A DNA stretch of 64,000 nt from Ricordea florida (lineage: Eukaryota > Cnidaria > Anthozoa > Corallimorpharia > Ricordeidae): positions 12,358,668 to 12,422,667 of the forward strand of contig OX453274.1 in the NCBI GenBank assembly GCA_949710005.1, in the 5' to 3' direction. Of the stretch, positions 16,972 to 29,000 are shown piece by piece. The notes below the pieces were generated by a model, which searched no databases, had not been told where the DNA came from, and was given only the letters and a program-made list of their open reading frames with translations. Made by a program: the position numbers and the translations under genes. How positions within the stretch are numbered: the first letter of the stretch is position 1; each line of letters starts with the position of its first letter.

Positions 16972-17133
16972 CTTAAACACTTCACCAAAATATATACACA
17001 CACCTACCACACCCAAACCCAACTTCCAATTTTTATACAACACCCCCACCCCTCACCCCCCAGAAACGCCACACCCCAAAATAGTAAAATGAAAAAATAT
17101 TTCGAAATTACACGAAACATACGAAACCATTCC

Positions 17134-17260
17134 GAGCCAGAAAATTAATGACCACACCCAAAAACCACTTTGAGCCAGAAAATTAATGACCACACCCAAA
17201 AACCACTTTGAGCCAGAAAATTAATGACCACACCCATGAAAAAAATTTTTTGAGCCAGAA
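17134..17260. repeat. 38-bp tandem repeats at presumed right end of the element
   Basis: GAGCCAGAAAATTAATGACC begins at 17,134, 17,172 and 17,210 (period 38), with a partial fourth start at 17,252. The units contain ACCACACCCAAAAACCAC. Tandem subterminal repeats are usual in Polinton terminal inverted repeats. The partner end would lie outside the window. Confidence 0.6.
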
Positions 17261-20200
17261 TCGGCCTTTTCCTACTACTCTGTGACCCACTTTATTGGCC
17301 TCTATGGTCGTACAGTCGGCCGCCACTTCGGTGAGGGCACCACAGTGCGTAAAAGCAAAACATAACAAATAAAAGCCTAAAGGTCACGTGACTTTACATT
17401 GGCGGGAGAGAAAAATCTAGTAACCTGGCCGCTACACTAGCATTAAATACAAAGGCAATAAGAGCGTGATTACAAAATAATGGTCAAAGAATCACTCTGA
17501 ATGAATGGAAAACTTACATCTGTGTCCATGATAACTCCTTGTAAACAGTTTTCTGTCCTCAAAGCCGCCGCACAGAGTACGTAAAACATTAGAAAACCAT
17601 AGAAACGTTTAACCTTAACTGAAAGTAATGTCTCGCTGAAAGTTCTGACACAAAGAACTCACAACGCTGAGACAAGCCTGGTTATCTGGGACCTAAGACT
17701 CGGCCCACTATGAGACCACCGCAATGTCGCGCAAAATGAAATGCAATAAGAGTCGCGCACGATGCTGCAGTGACACTTAGAAAAGCACTACGGCTGAAAC
17801 ATATTGGTTTGCCGACGGTGTGGCTCCCCGCCATTTTTGTTCTTGCTCGTGAAAGCGAAAGACGAAAATGAAAACAATATGGCGTCGGGCGGTGTTAAAT
17901 CAAAAATGTTTGTTATGCATTGTTCGTTGTGTGTCTGCATCGAAACTTTCTGTTGTTTTGCATTCAGTTCCTCTGCGAATTTTCGCAGCTTTGACCTTGT
18001 GCTGTTGGGACAAAATTCATTTTCTGACAGCTTGGAGATCAGAGTTTGAACTGTTCGATCTCAGTAATAAAGTTAGACTTGACCACAAAGCTTTTATTTT
18101 TACTTATTCAAACCACCGGCAAATCATGTTGAAAGATGTAGTGACTGTAACAGAAAGAAGCGCCCAATTCTCGCACAAACCCGATCTGAAGGGTGAGATA
18201 CTCATTAGCTCCCGAACAGCCTTCGGTTCTTGCTTCGTAGACGGATTGCAAGGTTGTTTTTAATAGTCCGACATCTAATGAGCAACATTTAATTTTCTGT
18301 GTAAGTCTATTCGTATTATAGTTGATCTCCTGTGTAGCCTGCTGGAGCTGATTGTTGAGGCCCTGTTAGGTGGGATTTAGTCATCCCTTATCCCTAATAT
18401 TACGGGGACAGTTATCTCCAAAATTACCTCAATAATGACCTAATACTTCCTAATTATACAAAAAAAATCTACAGTTTTATATGCCGTTACCTTAACAGGA
18501 AGCCATATTGTTGAGAATGAGTCTGTTATGTGAGCATGTGCTGCCTGTGTTATACGCAGCCATGAGTTCAGCCGTTGATCGAATAAAAGAGCCTGGGAGC
18601 AAATCGTAGACATCTGACCCATTTTGCTTGAATTTAGAATGATAAATGACCCGTTACTGGTCTTTACTAGTCGCTGGTGATGCAAATTTTCAGCCAAAGT
18701 GACCAAACGTGTGAAAATTGAGAAACGAAAGCTATTTAAAATTATCTCAGTTATCCCTTATCTCGATAATTATTTTGCCAGAAAACCATTATCCCTAAGA
18801 CCCCTAACAGGGGCTCATTGTTGTACTTCCACCCTGTTCTGCTGGTCACCATGCGCGCGCATCAGCAACCACCAACCACAAACTGATACCACAACATACC
18901 CTTGACTAGGTCTGGCTGCCTTACCGGTATGTCGTCTTCAAACAAGACGACGAACTCGCTCTAAACTTCTTTTGCCCCACCGCTACTGCTTCACACATAG
19001 ATCTAGTCAAATAGGTGTTATGAATGCCATAATTTTAAGAGGTCTGAAGTCCGATTAGTTTCGACTAGGCTTTGTTTATCTTTATGTCACGAACATCCCT
19101 GCTGTGAGAAATGGCGTTGTATGTGCGATACAATTGCATCACATCAAGAGAATACAAGATGCCAATAACCACGATTGAAGAACAACAATAAGGAAAGGGG
19201 AAAGACGCTACAAGGCTGCGAAACGTACATATAGGAACCGGAACCATGTAGGATATATATATTTAAGCGATTTTGAAGTTTCTAAAAAAATGAACTATTT
19301 AAAGGAGACTAAATTCATTTCTCAGAAATATGACTCCATCTTCATCCAGACTAAGAAGTATAACAGCTCATTAAAAAAACTTGGTGTATAATACATGAGC
19401 ACAGAAGCGATTGTTTCTTCAACAAATTTTATCGTGGGGGTCTTAATAATAAGGTCTCATTGAGCACTGCAGTTATATAATTTAACTACAAATACCGAAT
19501 CCGCAACAATTCATTTCATCAGATTTGTTCCTCGGAACTCAAAGTTTCAATTTGTTGTCCAATTTTGTCTTCTTCAGATTATAATAGCATATCAAGGTCC
19601 ATTTTTTGTGTCTGGATAAATGTTGTGTCTCGAGAAAAAAAATCTTTTAATGTCTGGTGACATTAAACTCGATCCTAAATCCCCACGCTTTTTCTGTATT
19701 AACACGAAGGTCTAGTGCTTTTAATTTCCAGCTTACGTTTCTCCCCTTCTATCTTCACCATTATTTCCAAGCTCGTCAAAATATGCAGTCCCAACTTCTA
19801 AATCTACCTTTCAGTCATAACAGCCACGCGCATGCCTATAATCCACATTCAACCTCGCTTGGGACACATGTACGCATTGCGGACCTATTTTTTTAGACTG
19901 TGGAAGTTGTTAAAAACTTAAAATATTTTAATAGTACGAGAACAGTCAGTGACAAATGAACCATAAAAGGACAACATTAGAGGAAGAAAAAATTTTCATC
20001 TAGTTTGTCAAAAGTAATCATTAACTTGTTGATTACATTTACAATTCTATTTTGAAAGGCCACGAGCCAGTAAAGGACATGAATAAAACTGTTTACAAGT
20101 TACTGAGTTTGTTCTGGGGCCATAAAAATTTTAGTAAACTAACAAATTTCATATTAGAAGTAATTCGGTGAGTTGCTTAATGCAATTCCAGTCGTAGACA

Positions 20201-20642
20201 GGAACAGCCCAACAAATTTCCCTCCATAAAAAGTACCCAAATTACACAATCGCTCCCTGTGTACTTCATTTACATTGTTTGGCTTTGTAAGCTCTCTTTT
20301 GGTAGACTGGTAACCTCAAAGAAAGGATTACTCCTATACCCCAGGGAGGGAAACATACAAACGCCAATGCAGCTGGGACAGCAACATTGGCATGAACTTT
20401 TAAAAGACGTTTTTAAAAGGCATCCCTCATATGCTTACCACAGCGTGTTGCCTCATATTATTTCATCAACGCCAGCACTTGCTTTCACATTGAAACTACT
20501 AGTCATATTAATATGGCACAAAAATAATTGCCAAGGAAGCAGAGATATTTGAACAAGGGCGTTCAAGAATTGCATACGTACAAACGTTTACCTAAAGTTT
20601 AACCTCTACTTTCAACAAGGTTACAATTTTTTTGCTTATTGC
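17261..20642. other. Intergenic DNA without recognised gene
   Basis: Only short frames occur here, none with family features or splice-supported coding. It contains several TTA/CTC-rich low-complexity tracts. The stretch separates the Polinton block from the 3' end of the receptor kinase gene. Confidence 0.4.
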
Positions 20643-23600
20643 TCATCCATCGGCCAAACCTTTGACATTAGCGTACAGACTGTTGTCGTACTGTTTGAGG
20701 TTCACATAAGTCTGAAAAAATAACGAACATCATATCAGTTGGGAAAAATTGCGATAAATATACTATTTGGCTAAAATACAACTTATAACTGATTGAATGC
20801 TAAGGTATTGTTCAAAGTTTTAAGTCTTCCGAAGTCAGTGAAGAGGCAGAAGAAATATGATACTGATAATGGTAACTGACAAACAAGCAGTTTAGAGTAT
20901 AACCTTAACAGACAATGAAGCTTAAGCTTGCAACCAACTCAATGGCAAATCACGCTGGACCACGATACCTAGCCCTTTGATTTTGAACGACGAAAAATAA
21001 TAAAACTAAATATAAAATATATATAAAGAGATAACACAAGGCCCTCTTTATCAGTGCCCCCTATATAAATATTTATAATACGGTAAACGTATGGGCCGCA
21101 TTCTATTGCTTTTAAGAACTTTTGTCATAGAGTTCGGCTGAGACGAAAGTAACTTTAACTGAAGAGGAGAAAGTAATTTCGTGAGAGTATTGTATCTCCT
21201 ACCCTATGGTTTTTTTTCATTTCTTTCATCGTTTCTTTCAGTTTGGCAAATGTTGGCCGATTCTTTGGACATTCCTGCCAGCATTGCAGCATCACTTGAT
21301 ACCTAAAATTAATACAAAAACAGGATAAAGAAGAAAAACGAGCTGGTTAATAGCGGCGCTCCCGCGCGCGAAGCGCGCGTGGAGCAGAGCCCCATACTCA
21401 TGGAATATGGTCAACCTCTTTTCATTTGGTTGTCACGTGACTGACCGAGCGTACGTACGTACGTCCGTACGCGTCTACAGATTGTACGGGTAGGGTAGGG
21501 GAGACTATCAAAAGGAAGGGAGGGGTATCTCAGGCTTGTCTTGGCAAATCCACATCTTTTGTATTGGACATTCACAATATGGTCAATTGACAGCTGTCAA
21601 AACGGGATAGCCACTGACCAGCATCACATGACCATATTGTGGGCTCATGTGTAAACTCATCGAGATGACGTGATTTATTTGGAAGCTGTTCTGGTAGCCC
21701 GCATATTTTTGGCGGGAAATTGCGTTGACGACTGAAAAAGAAATTTTCAGTTCATTGTCTTTTTGAGACACAATATTACTACTCTACACTGTTAAAGTTT
21801 TACTAAAGATTTGCATAAGTTTTGTCTGCATAATATTTGCTTACTGATGCGTGACTCAGCACTCGCACTTTCCACTTTCCCTTAAACTTGACACTTGACT
21901 TGGAAAACCGACTTCTAAACAAACCTTCTTCAGAAAAATGATCTTCTGAATGCACTACTTTTGAATGAGAAGCAAACTGATGAAAGATTTCAAATTTTTA
22001 TGTCCTTTAATCATATAAACATCTTCCCTGTCGACGGCTAAGAAGTACTCCCGCGGGAATTTTCTCTTGGCGGCAAATTGCAGAATGTAGCGCTTTCACT
22101 GGCAGCTTTTCGCGTTGTCGACGTTGTCATTTAGTGTGTCGATTGAGAACTTTGGTTTCAACGCCAATGTTTTCGTAAAAAATGTTCTTCTAAATTGTAA
22201 AATGTCTCAAATGTATGTTAGTCATTCACGTGTTGCGTTGGACCAGGTCTACTTATAGTTCACACTTTTACGGTTATTTATTAAATAAATGAAGGCAGTA
22301 ATTTTTTAAACTTACAATGGAATTAAGAAAAGAATAATTAATAGTTATTTTTTAATTCTCGTGAAAAATGTTTTTCGGGCTGGTAGATGTTGGTTACAGT
22401 TTGCCCGAAGGGCAATCTGTAAAATTAATTTTCTTTGCACCCTGCTTGGAGTGAACATTTATTTTACCGAGGTGTTCGTTTTAACACGAAAATGACAAGA
22501 GTTGTGTCCTGCATTTCCCAGTAGCGTGTACAAATCTTTTAAATACATTTACGCAAATAGAATGGTTAATTTCATCAGGAATAGAATACAGTACATTGAT
22601 AATTTGTGTTTTTTGTAGAATATACTCCATGACTTTGTAGGTAGAAAGACAGTACTAATGGCAGACGAAATTTTAGACAAAAATCATAGCAAGTTAACCG
22701 ACCTCGACACTTAAACTATAGTTAAAAACGTTTGTGAATTCCTTCGCAATATTTTAGAATGCTTTTACAGTTTAAAGTGAAATGAAAGTACTAACGGGAG
22801 CCCCGCTTTTAGGCTTGGCTAAATCTATATATTAACTGTGCTAAGATTTGCCGTCTTTTGTTGTCTACGTTAGGACGGCATGCTTCACCGTTCATTACTC
22901 ATAAACAGTGGGATTTAACACTCACAGTTTGTTGTCCACGTGTTGTGGTTTTGGCATCCTGTATCCTTCTTGAAGTTTATTAGCAATTTGACTACCAGGA
23001 ATATCAGGGTACGGAGTTCCACCTGGACCGAGAGTAACATGGCAATACAAAGACATACTGAAGATATTCATACAAGGACTTTACTAATTAATTTAGTTCA
23101 TGAATCTGTAGCAGTGAATAATTCAAGAAGTGGCTTACCCACAGTAAGTATCTCGTAAAGAAGAACACCATAGCTCCAACTGCAACAAGAATGTGTAATG
23201 GTCCAGTATTCATTTCGGATTTCATTTTAACTGTACTGCTGTTTGTTGGTGAAATAATATTTCAACTAATTTTTGTGAAAATTCGATAAGGTACATGCAC
23301 CGTTTAGCCAGCTGGAGCTCAATTCTAATCACTTCGAATTGTTTAAACAGACTTCAGTGCAGAGAAAAGGTCTATAATGCAACATTATGATTTTATCTGA
23401 AATTAAGCTGGAAATTGGTTTACGTTAAAAAAATAGCTTTTTTCTGTCCCGTTTTTTTGCCCTTCCAAAATGCACATAACCAAATAATATTCAAACTTTT
23501 GCGAGTATCATTGAGTATTAGAATTTGATTTAAAGCTGTATGCCGATAAGGAATAGAAACAATCGGTGCAAAGTACTTACACGTCACTCTGTGTAGTGTA

Positions 23601-26010
23601 CATTCCATACAACAGAGCCTCATACGCTGTCCACTTTACTGGCAGACGGCCCTAAAAATAAAGGGAACAATTAAATCATTTGAATATATGAATACTGAAC
23701 TTCACACGGGGAACTTTAAACCTCAACTACTGACTTACCCTACTCTTCCTGGTATAAATATCGTCCTGCTCCACGTTTCTTGACATTCCAAAATCAGTCA
23801 CTTTACACTTCTCTCCTTCACCAACAAGAATATTTCTGGCCGCTAAGTCGCGATGGATAACCTAAAAAATAGTTTTCATTAATTAAAACCCATTGATTTT
23901 ACATTTCGCATAGTCCTTATGCAGCCGTCAATTTCACCTTTAATTGCGAGATGCATAATGCTTATACACCTAAACGTTTCACAGAGTAAGATATACCTAT
24001 TGTAGGCTAGATACTTGAATTCGCCTTTCTGCAAGACGATTGCTAGTAAAGAAAATTCTCCGTCGAAAAGCAACAATGGAGAACGAAACACAACAAAGTA
24101 CCAAATTTATTACTCTTTATAAATAACCCGCTAGACTAGTAATAGCCACTACTAAATAAATTGAGGAAGAAAAAACGCCCATCTATACTAAGGGTTAATT
24201 TCTCTAACGTAAGCATACTGTGTCGTATGGATTAGGCAGGGAAGTGAAAGTGACCAGAATAATGGGCGCAAATAAATAGCTTTGTGCCTTAAATCCTCTC
24301 AAGAAGACTCCCTACACCTATAACTATTCACAGTTTAGTAGAGCGCGCAATAAATGGCATGGTAATCATTAGCTAATTAGATACTTTTCTTAAGGATAAA
24401 TAACACATTCCATCAGCAATCTGCCAGGCAAACTTCAAAAGCTGCTCCGCTGTCAAACTGGTTTGAGGTTTCAAATCCGGGTGTTTAAAATAGGTGTCAT
24501 TGAGCCCTCGACTCTTCCTCAAGTAGCCCAGCAGATCACCGTAAGGCACATACTCAATGAGAACAAGCAATGGATCTGAAACCAACATGACCTTTTGATT
24601 AATCGGGAGAAAAATGTTGCTGCAAAACTTAGTGTATCAAATTTTGATTGAGAGGACCGATAAGTTGCTGTTTGTTTATTAAGCATTACTGGTTTAACAA
24701 TTACTCTATGAGCGCGCGTTACATATAAGATGGTAAATAGAAAGGTGCGAATAATTGTTTTATTGAATTGTATTCACTTCTAGGCGTTTTGAATATTGAT
24801 GATGGAGCTAAATTTCATTGAATTCTGTTTTAATTTTACAAAACGACAGGAAGTAGATGAAATGAAAAGATTTTGAAGAAAGAGACATTGCAGCACAGTG
24901 ATTACAGTCATTTAAAATTAATTTGAACGCCAACTAAGTGAAGGAGCTAAATCCGCGCTGGGAAAAATATATTGTCTTCCGGCCCGACCTGGCTGCCAGA
25001 ATAAATAAGATTTTTATCAATGACCACTGTGTAAGTTTCGAAAATTTCAAAAATCTTAAATTTCAACAATCTTAATAGGAAGCGATAGCCATGCGCGCGC
25101 GGAAAAGAAAATGAGAAAAACTTTCTATAATAAAAATTTTTCCCTTTTTCTTCAAGTGAGAACAAGAAATTTCCAAATTATCTAAAAACGTGACTTATTT
25201 TCTCATTTCTGTATGCCTTAATTATTTTTTTTTCGCAAGAAAGCCGTAGAAGCGCACTTAAGCGGACGGCTTTTTCCGGCCCTACACACGTCAGCTTTTA
25301 CGATAGTTTTCTACGGGATTGCGTGAGCGGGATGGGACGGATCATATGATAACGCATCATCAGAGTCAACTCACCAGACTCTGTTACGCATCCAATCAAC
25401 TTGATAACATGAGAATGAGACTTCAGTTTTTTCATCAGTTCCAGTTCTGACAACAGGTCCTTCCTGTCTGACTCAGGAGCTTCCGCTGATCAACAAAAGC
25501 GCATAAACACTATGTTCGTTATTGAGAATTGTTGCCATTTATTCGGTCAACACGGTATACCTTGCATATCCCAGTAATCAAAATAGGAGCGGTTTGCCTA
25601 ATATCATTTAAAGTCTGTATATATCATACAGGTAAACAACAGTAAAACCTTAACTGATTATACATTGAATTATACAAATGCTCAGCAATTCTACCTGTTA
25701 CTTGACGGTATGATTTCCTGCACTGAAATAAAGTTATTCAAGTTCTATATTACTCACCTTTCAACATTTTTACTGCTACCGTGATCTCTTCTTTATTCCC
25801 ACTTATGCCTCGTGCTGTTGCCTTGGCAACTTGAGAGAAGGCGCCTTTACCAATTACTTTAATAATGTCTACTTGGTGCCGCTTCATTTCCCAGCTTCTA
25901 GTTGATGGGTCACGTGACACGAAATCAGAGCTTTCTGGAGTTTCGTAAGTAAAGTTGTCAGGCTTTGTACGGCTTGGGGACGGGATGTTAACTTCTGCTG
26001 CCATTGAATT
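20643..26010 (-). CDS. Receptor kinase exons 11-19: tyrosine kinase domain and C-tail
   Basis: Nine exons hold the whole catalytic domain in order: P-loop [12 protein letters not shown], the alphaC region, the [21 protein letters not shown] hinge side, [15 protein letters not shown], activation loop with one tyrosine (DDIYTRK), [19 protein letters not shown] and [12 protein letters not shown]. The tail carries YVNL and YANV. The stop TGA is at 20643-20645. The intron at 21,303-22,925 is largely one transposon copy. Confidence 0.92.
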
Positions 26011-29000
26011 CTACAGATTGTAAGGTTTAATAATGATTATTTACGTATTTCTTTAAGGTTCAAGCTTGCGCGATAAGACTTATTAAGACTTATAAGACAT
26101 TAAATGATAAGGAAAACGGGAAAGCTAAGCCGTGAATTCCTTTTCCATCGAACTATACACTTTCCTCATGAGTGATATGATCATCATTTACCTTAGCAGG
26201 TGATGGTATTTAATAAGCAGAAGTCGATACTAAGTGATTAATCAACTAAGCATTGGTTAATAGAGCAAGAAATAGGCCACGGTCAAAGACGTACCATTAG
26301 TATAATCTCTCCGCATCGTGAACATGTTCTTCTGTTTGAAGAAAACACAGAAAGTTAAATAATTGCAATAACCTGTCTCCAGTGGCCCATGTGCAGCGAT
26401 AGTAAGGCATGAAAGGTACAATTATTCAAGCTTAACTTAAAATTACTAATTTCAAGGTAAACAAAAATCGTAGTTCTTGCTCACCGATTTGCTCTTTTAA
26501 ACTCTGAAAAAAAGTCAAAAAGCACATTTGCCTGGATAATTTATCAAATTAATCTTACAGTTATCTGCAGTGTTCGTTCTTAATAGCAACTCTACTGTAC
26601 AGACCTTTTAAAACGTTTGTCTATACCCAGCAGGCTTCAATGTGCCTATGATTCTCGTTATTAAGCTTTACTTACTCAAAAGAAAAAAAATAGCAAATAA
26701 GCAAAATAATAATGAAGAAAATGATGTCATCTATAATGAAGAATGTTGGGCTATGGCAACTGTAGCGAGTCTGCACGTATAGAAGGGTGCGACACAAGTA
26801 TTATTAAATAGATTTAGCCAAGCCTAAAAGCGGAGCTCCTCACACAGACCCTCACACATTGAAAATGTTGTTACTAAAGTTATTAAATACGCCTGGTGTA
26901 CGCAACTACTTAAAGAAGATTCGATAGCTGAAATAAATCGTCAAAAAGAAAACATCTAGTTCGCGCCTCAACGGAAGACCATTACATGGTCAGCAAAATT
27001 ATAATAGTTTTAAAGCAACACCAAAAGCAGCTAGGCAGCTCTTAAACAAATGAAAAATAGACACTCAGCTTTATGCTTATGTCCCTCCAAAAACGCTTGA
27101 AAACTTGTAGGAAGAAAATTTTTCCTCCAAAACCGCTATGAATATAGAGATTACTTCATGGTTAGTGAGCGCGGACGATTTTTCTTCACGAGTTGTGAAG
27201 AATAGAAAACGAACGAGTGAGCGCAGCGAACGAGTGAGTTTACTTTTCTTCACAACGAGTGAAGAAAAATGGTACGGGCGAACTAACCATGAAGTAATTT
27301 GTTTATTTCTTAGGTACTGAGATTTACTCCTTACAAAATACTACTAACTGATCATGAATCACGCCGGGCTAGAAAAATCAAGATACCACAACAAGGTGCA
27401 AAACGCAGCACTTAGCAGGCTTTATTTTGGAGCATACCGAATAAACATGACGGTCAAGTTAAAAATGCGTCTAAAATTTACTTCTCTAAAATGATACAAA
27501 CATTGCACGAACTGGAAATTTCTACTTTAAACACTGTTGGAAATGTCGCTAGAAGTATAAGAACCGCGAAGACAGTTAAAAACGTTTTAAAACGACTCAT
27601 GAATGACTCAGGAATGTCTTGTGTACGGGAAATGCAATGTAAAAATACCTTTTTGTTTTGATTTTAATGCGGATCTTGCTTTTTCAAACACCACTTCTTT
27701 TGAGATGCTGAATCCGTAGCTTTTTTACTCAAATAATCGTTGTGAAAGAGAGAACGGAGCGAACTTGGCTCATAATCTTTGTTTTCCTTCTTTCCCACTG
27801 CTACCGGACAAATTCACTCATGAACTGAATTGAGCTCGTTTGAAGGAATTTCTTCTACGGACCTTGATTTGCCTTTCAACGTCAAGAATTCTTTCAGTGA
27901 AGCGACGGGCTGTTCGGATTTGTTATTCGTATTTTTATTTTCTTGATCTTGTATGAAGTCCTCGACTGAAGCTGTATCTGCAAACCTAGAATTTCTCAAA
28001 GAAGAAGCTGAGGAAGAAGCCGTTATTGCTCACTTTTTGCCGAGTTGATGGCGCCAAAACTGATCCCACCTCTATGAACAGTGAATTGGTCGGACCACTT
28101 TTTTTCACTAGTGAAGAAAATGGTCCAACCAACCAAATTGCTTCTAGTTATTTACAGACTATTTTTCTCACACAGATTTATAAGGAGTAAATCTCAGTAC
28201 CTATGGAATAAAATCCGTTTCTTCAGCAAAACATTGTAGACTGCTGTAGACTGCTGGCTGTAGGTTGTGTAGCCGCGGCAAGCCGCGAAAAGCGCGCGAA
28301 AAACAAAGCCTGCTTTCGGTTTAAGACCTTCTAAATATCCCGGATGACTATGGCCGCCATGTTGGGGCAACGTCGTCGTCGTCGTCGTCGTCGTCGCTAG
28401 GCGCACGCGCCCGCGAGCCATGTCGCTAGTCACGATGACCATGAAAACTCAAACGCATGGTTTTCTCAATTTCTATCCTCGCACGGTAGTTATGGGGCTC
28501 CGCTCTGCGGCTCTTCGAGCCGCTGTGGAGCTCCGCTATGAGAAACAGAATGAAGTCGATATAAAAAGAGCACAATTGTTCTGCTTTTCGATGACCTTTT
28601 ATAATATTAAGAAACTTCTAATGGATAGCACAAGGAACAACAATTATAATTATGAACTAGTTTAAAATCTGGAATATCGCCACAGTGGTGTTGATGAAGT
28701 ATCTTAAAGTATTGACTTGTGTTACCTGGACTCGTACGAATTCTCCAAAGTATTACACAGAGAACAGTGATAACCAGCATCAAAAATGCAATCACAGCAA
28801 GATAAGCGGCGTGAAGATTTGTGACCTCTTTTTTACAAGTTGAATCTGAAACGCACAGTCACCCGTTTAAGTAAGGTGGTTTCTTAGTATTGCATAGGCA
28901 TTCCTACTGTGCATATTCTTTTCTTAATTACCGCATGTGTGAGCGTGCACAGATTCAAGTCTTGAAAGAACTAGTAGACAATTGAATGGCCATAATCCCA

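Larger units (their letters stand above)
1..17260. mobile_element. Polinton/Maverick (adintovirus-type) DNA, probably two elements or one composite; left end outside window
   Basis: The block encodes the diagnostic Polinton set: protein-primed family B DNA polymerase, retroviral-type DDE integrase, FtsK/HerA-like packaging ATPase and a capsid protein, with small membrane proteins that recur beside these genes in cnidarian genomes. ATPase and its downstream helical gene occur twice (3-587 with 643-1194, and 9477-10106 with 8983-9474) in opposite orientation. All the long frames are open. The right boundary is set only by 38-bp repeats near 17.13-17.26 kb and the change to intergenic DNA. The left boundary is not visible. 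No adenain-type protease was recognised. Integration is inferred from the host gene on the same contig. Confidence 0.85.
26812..28542 (+). mobile_element. Helitron/Helentron-like element, third copy with nested insertion
   Basis: It begins with the family terminus TTTAGCCAAGCCTAAAAG followed by GCGGAGCTCC. It ends with a GCGGCTCTTCGAGCCGC hairpin and GGAGCTCCGCTAT. The interior contains a nested terminal-inverted-repeat element at 27,311-28,205 and a (CGT)n microsatellite near 28,373. Confidence 0.6.

Noticed and set aside
17880-18265. Plus-strand frames of 81 and 131 aa
   Set aside because: They overlap each other in different frames, show no domain and have no splice or promoter support.
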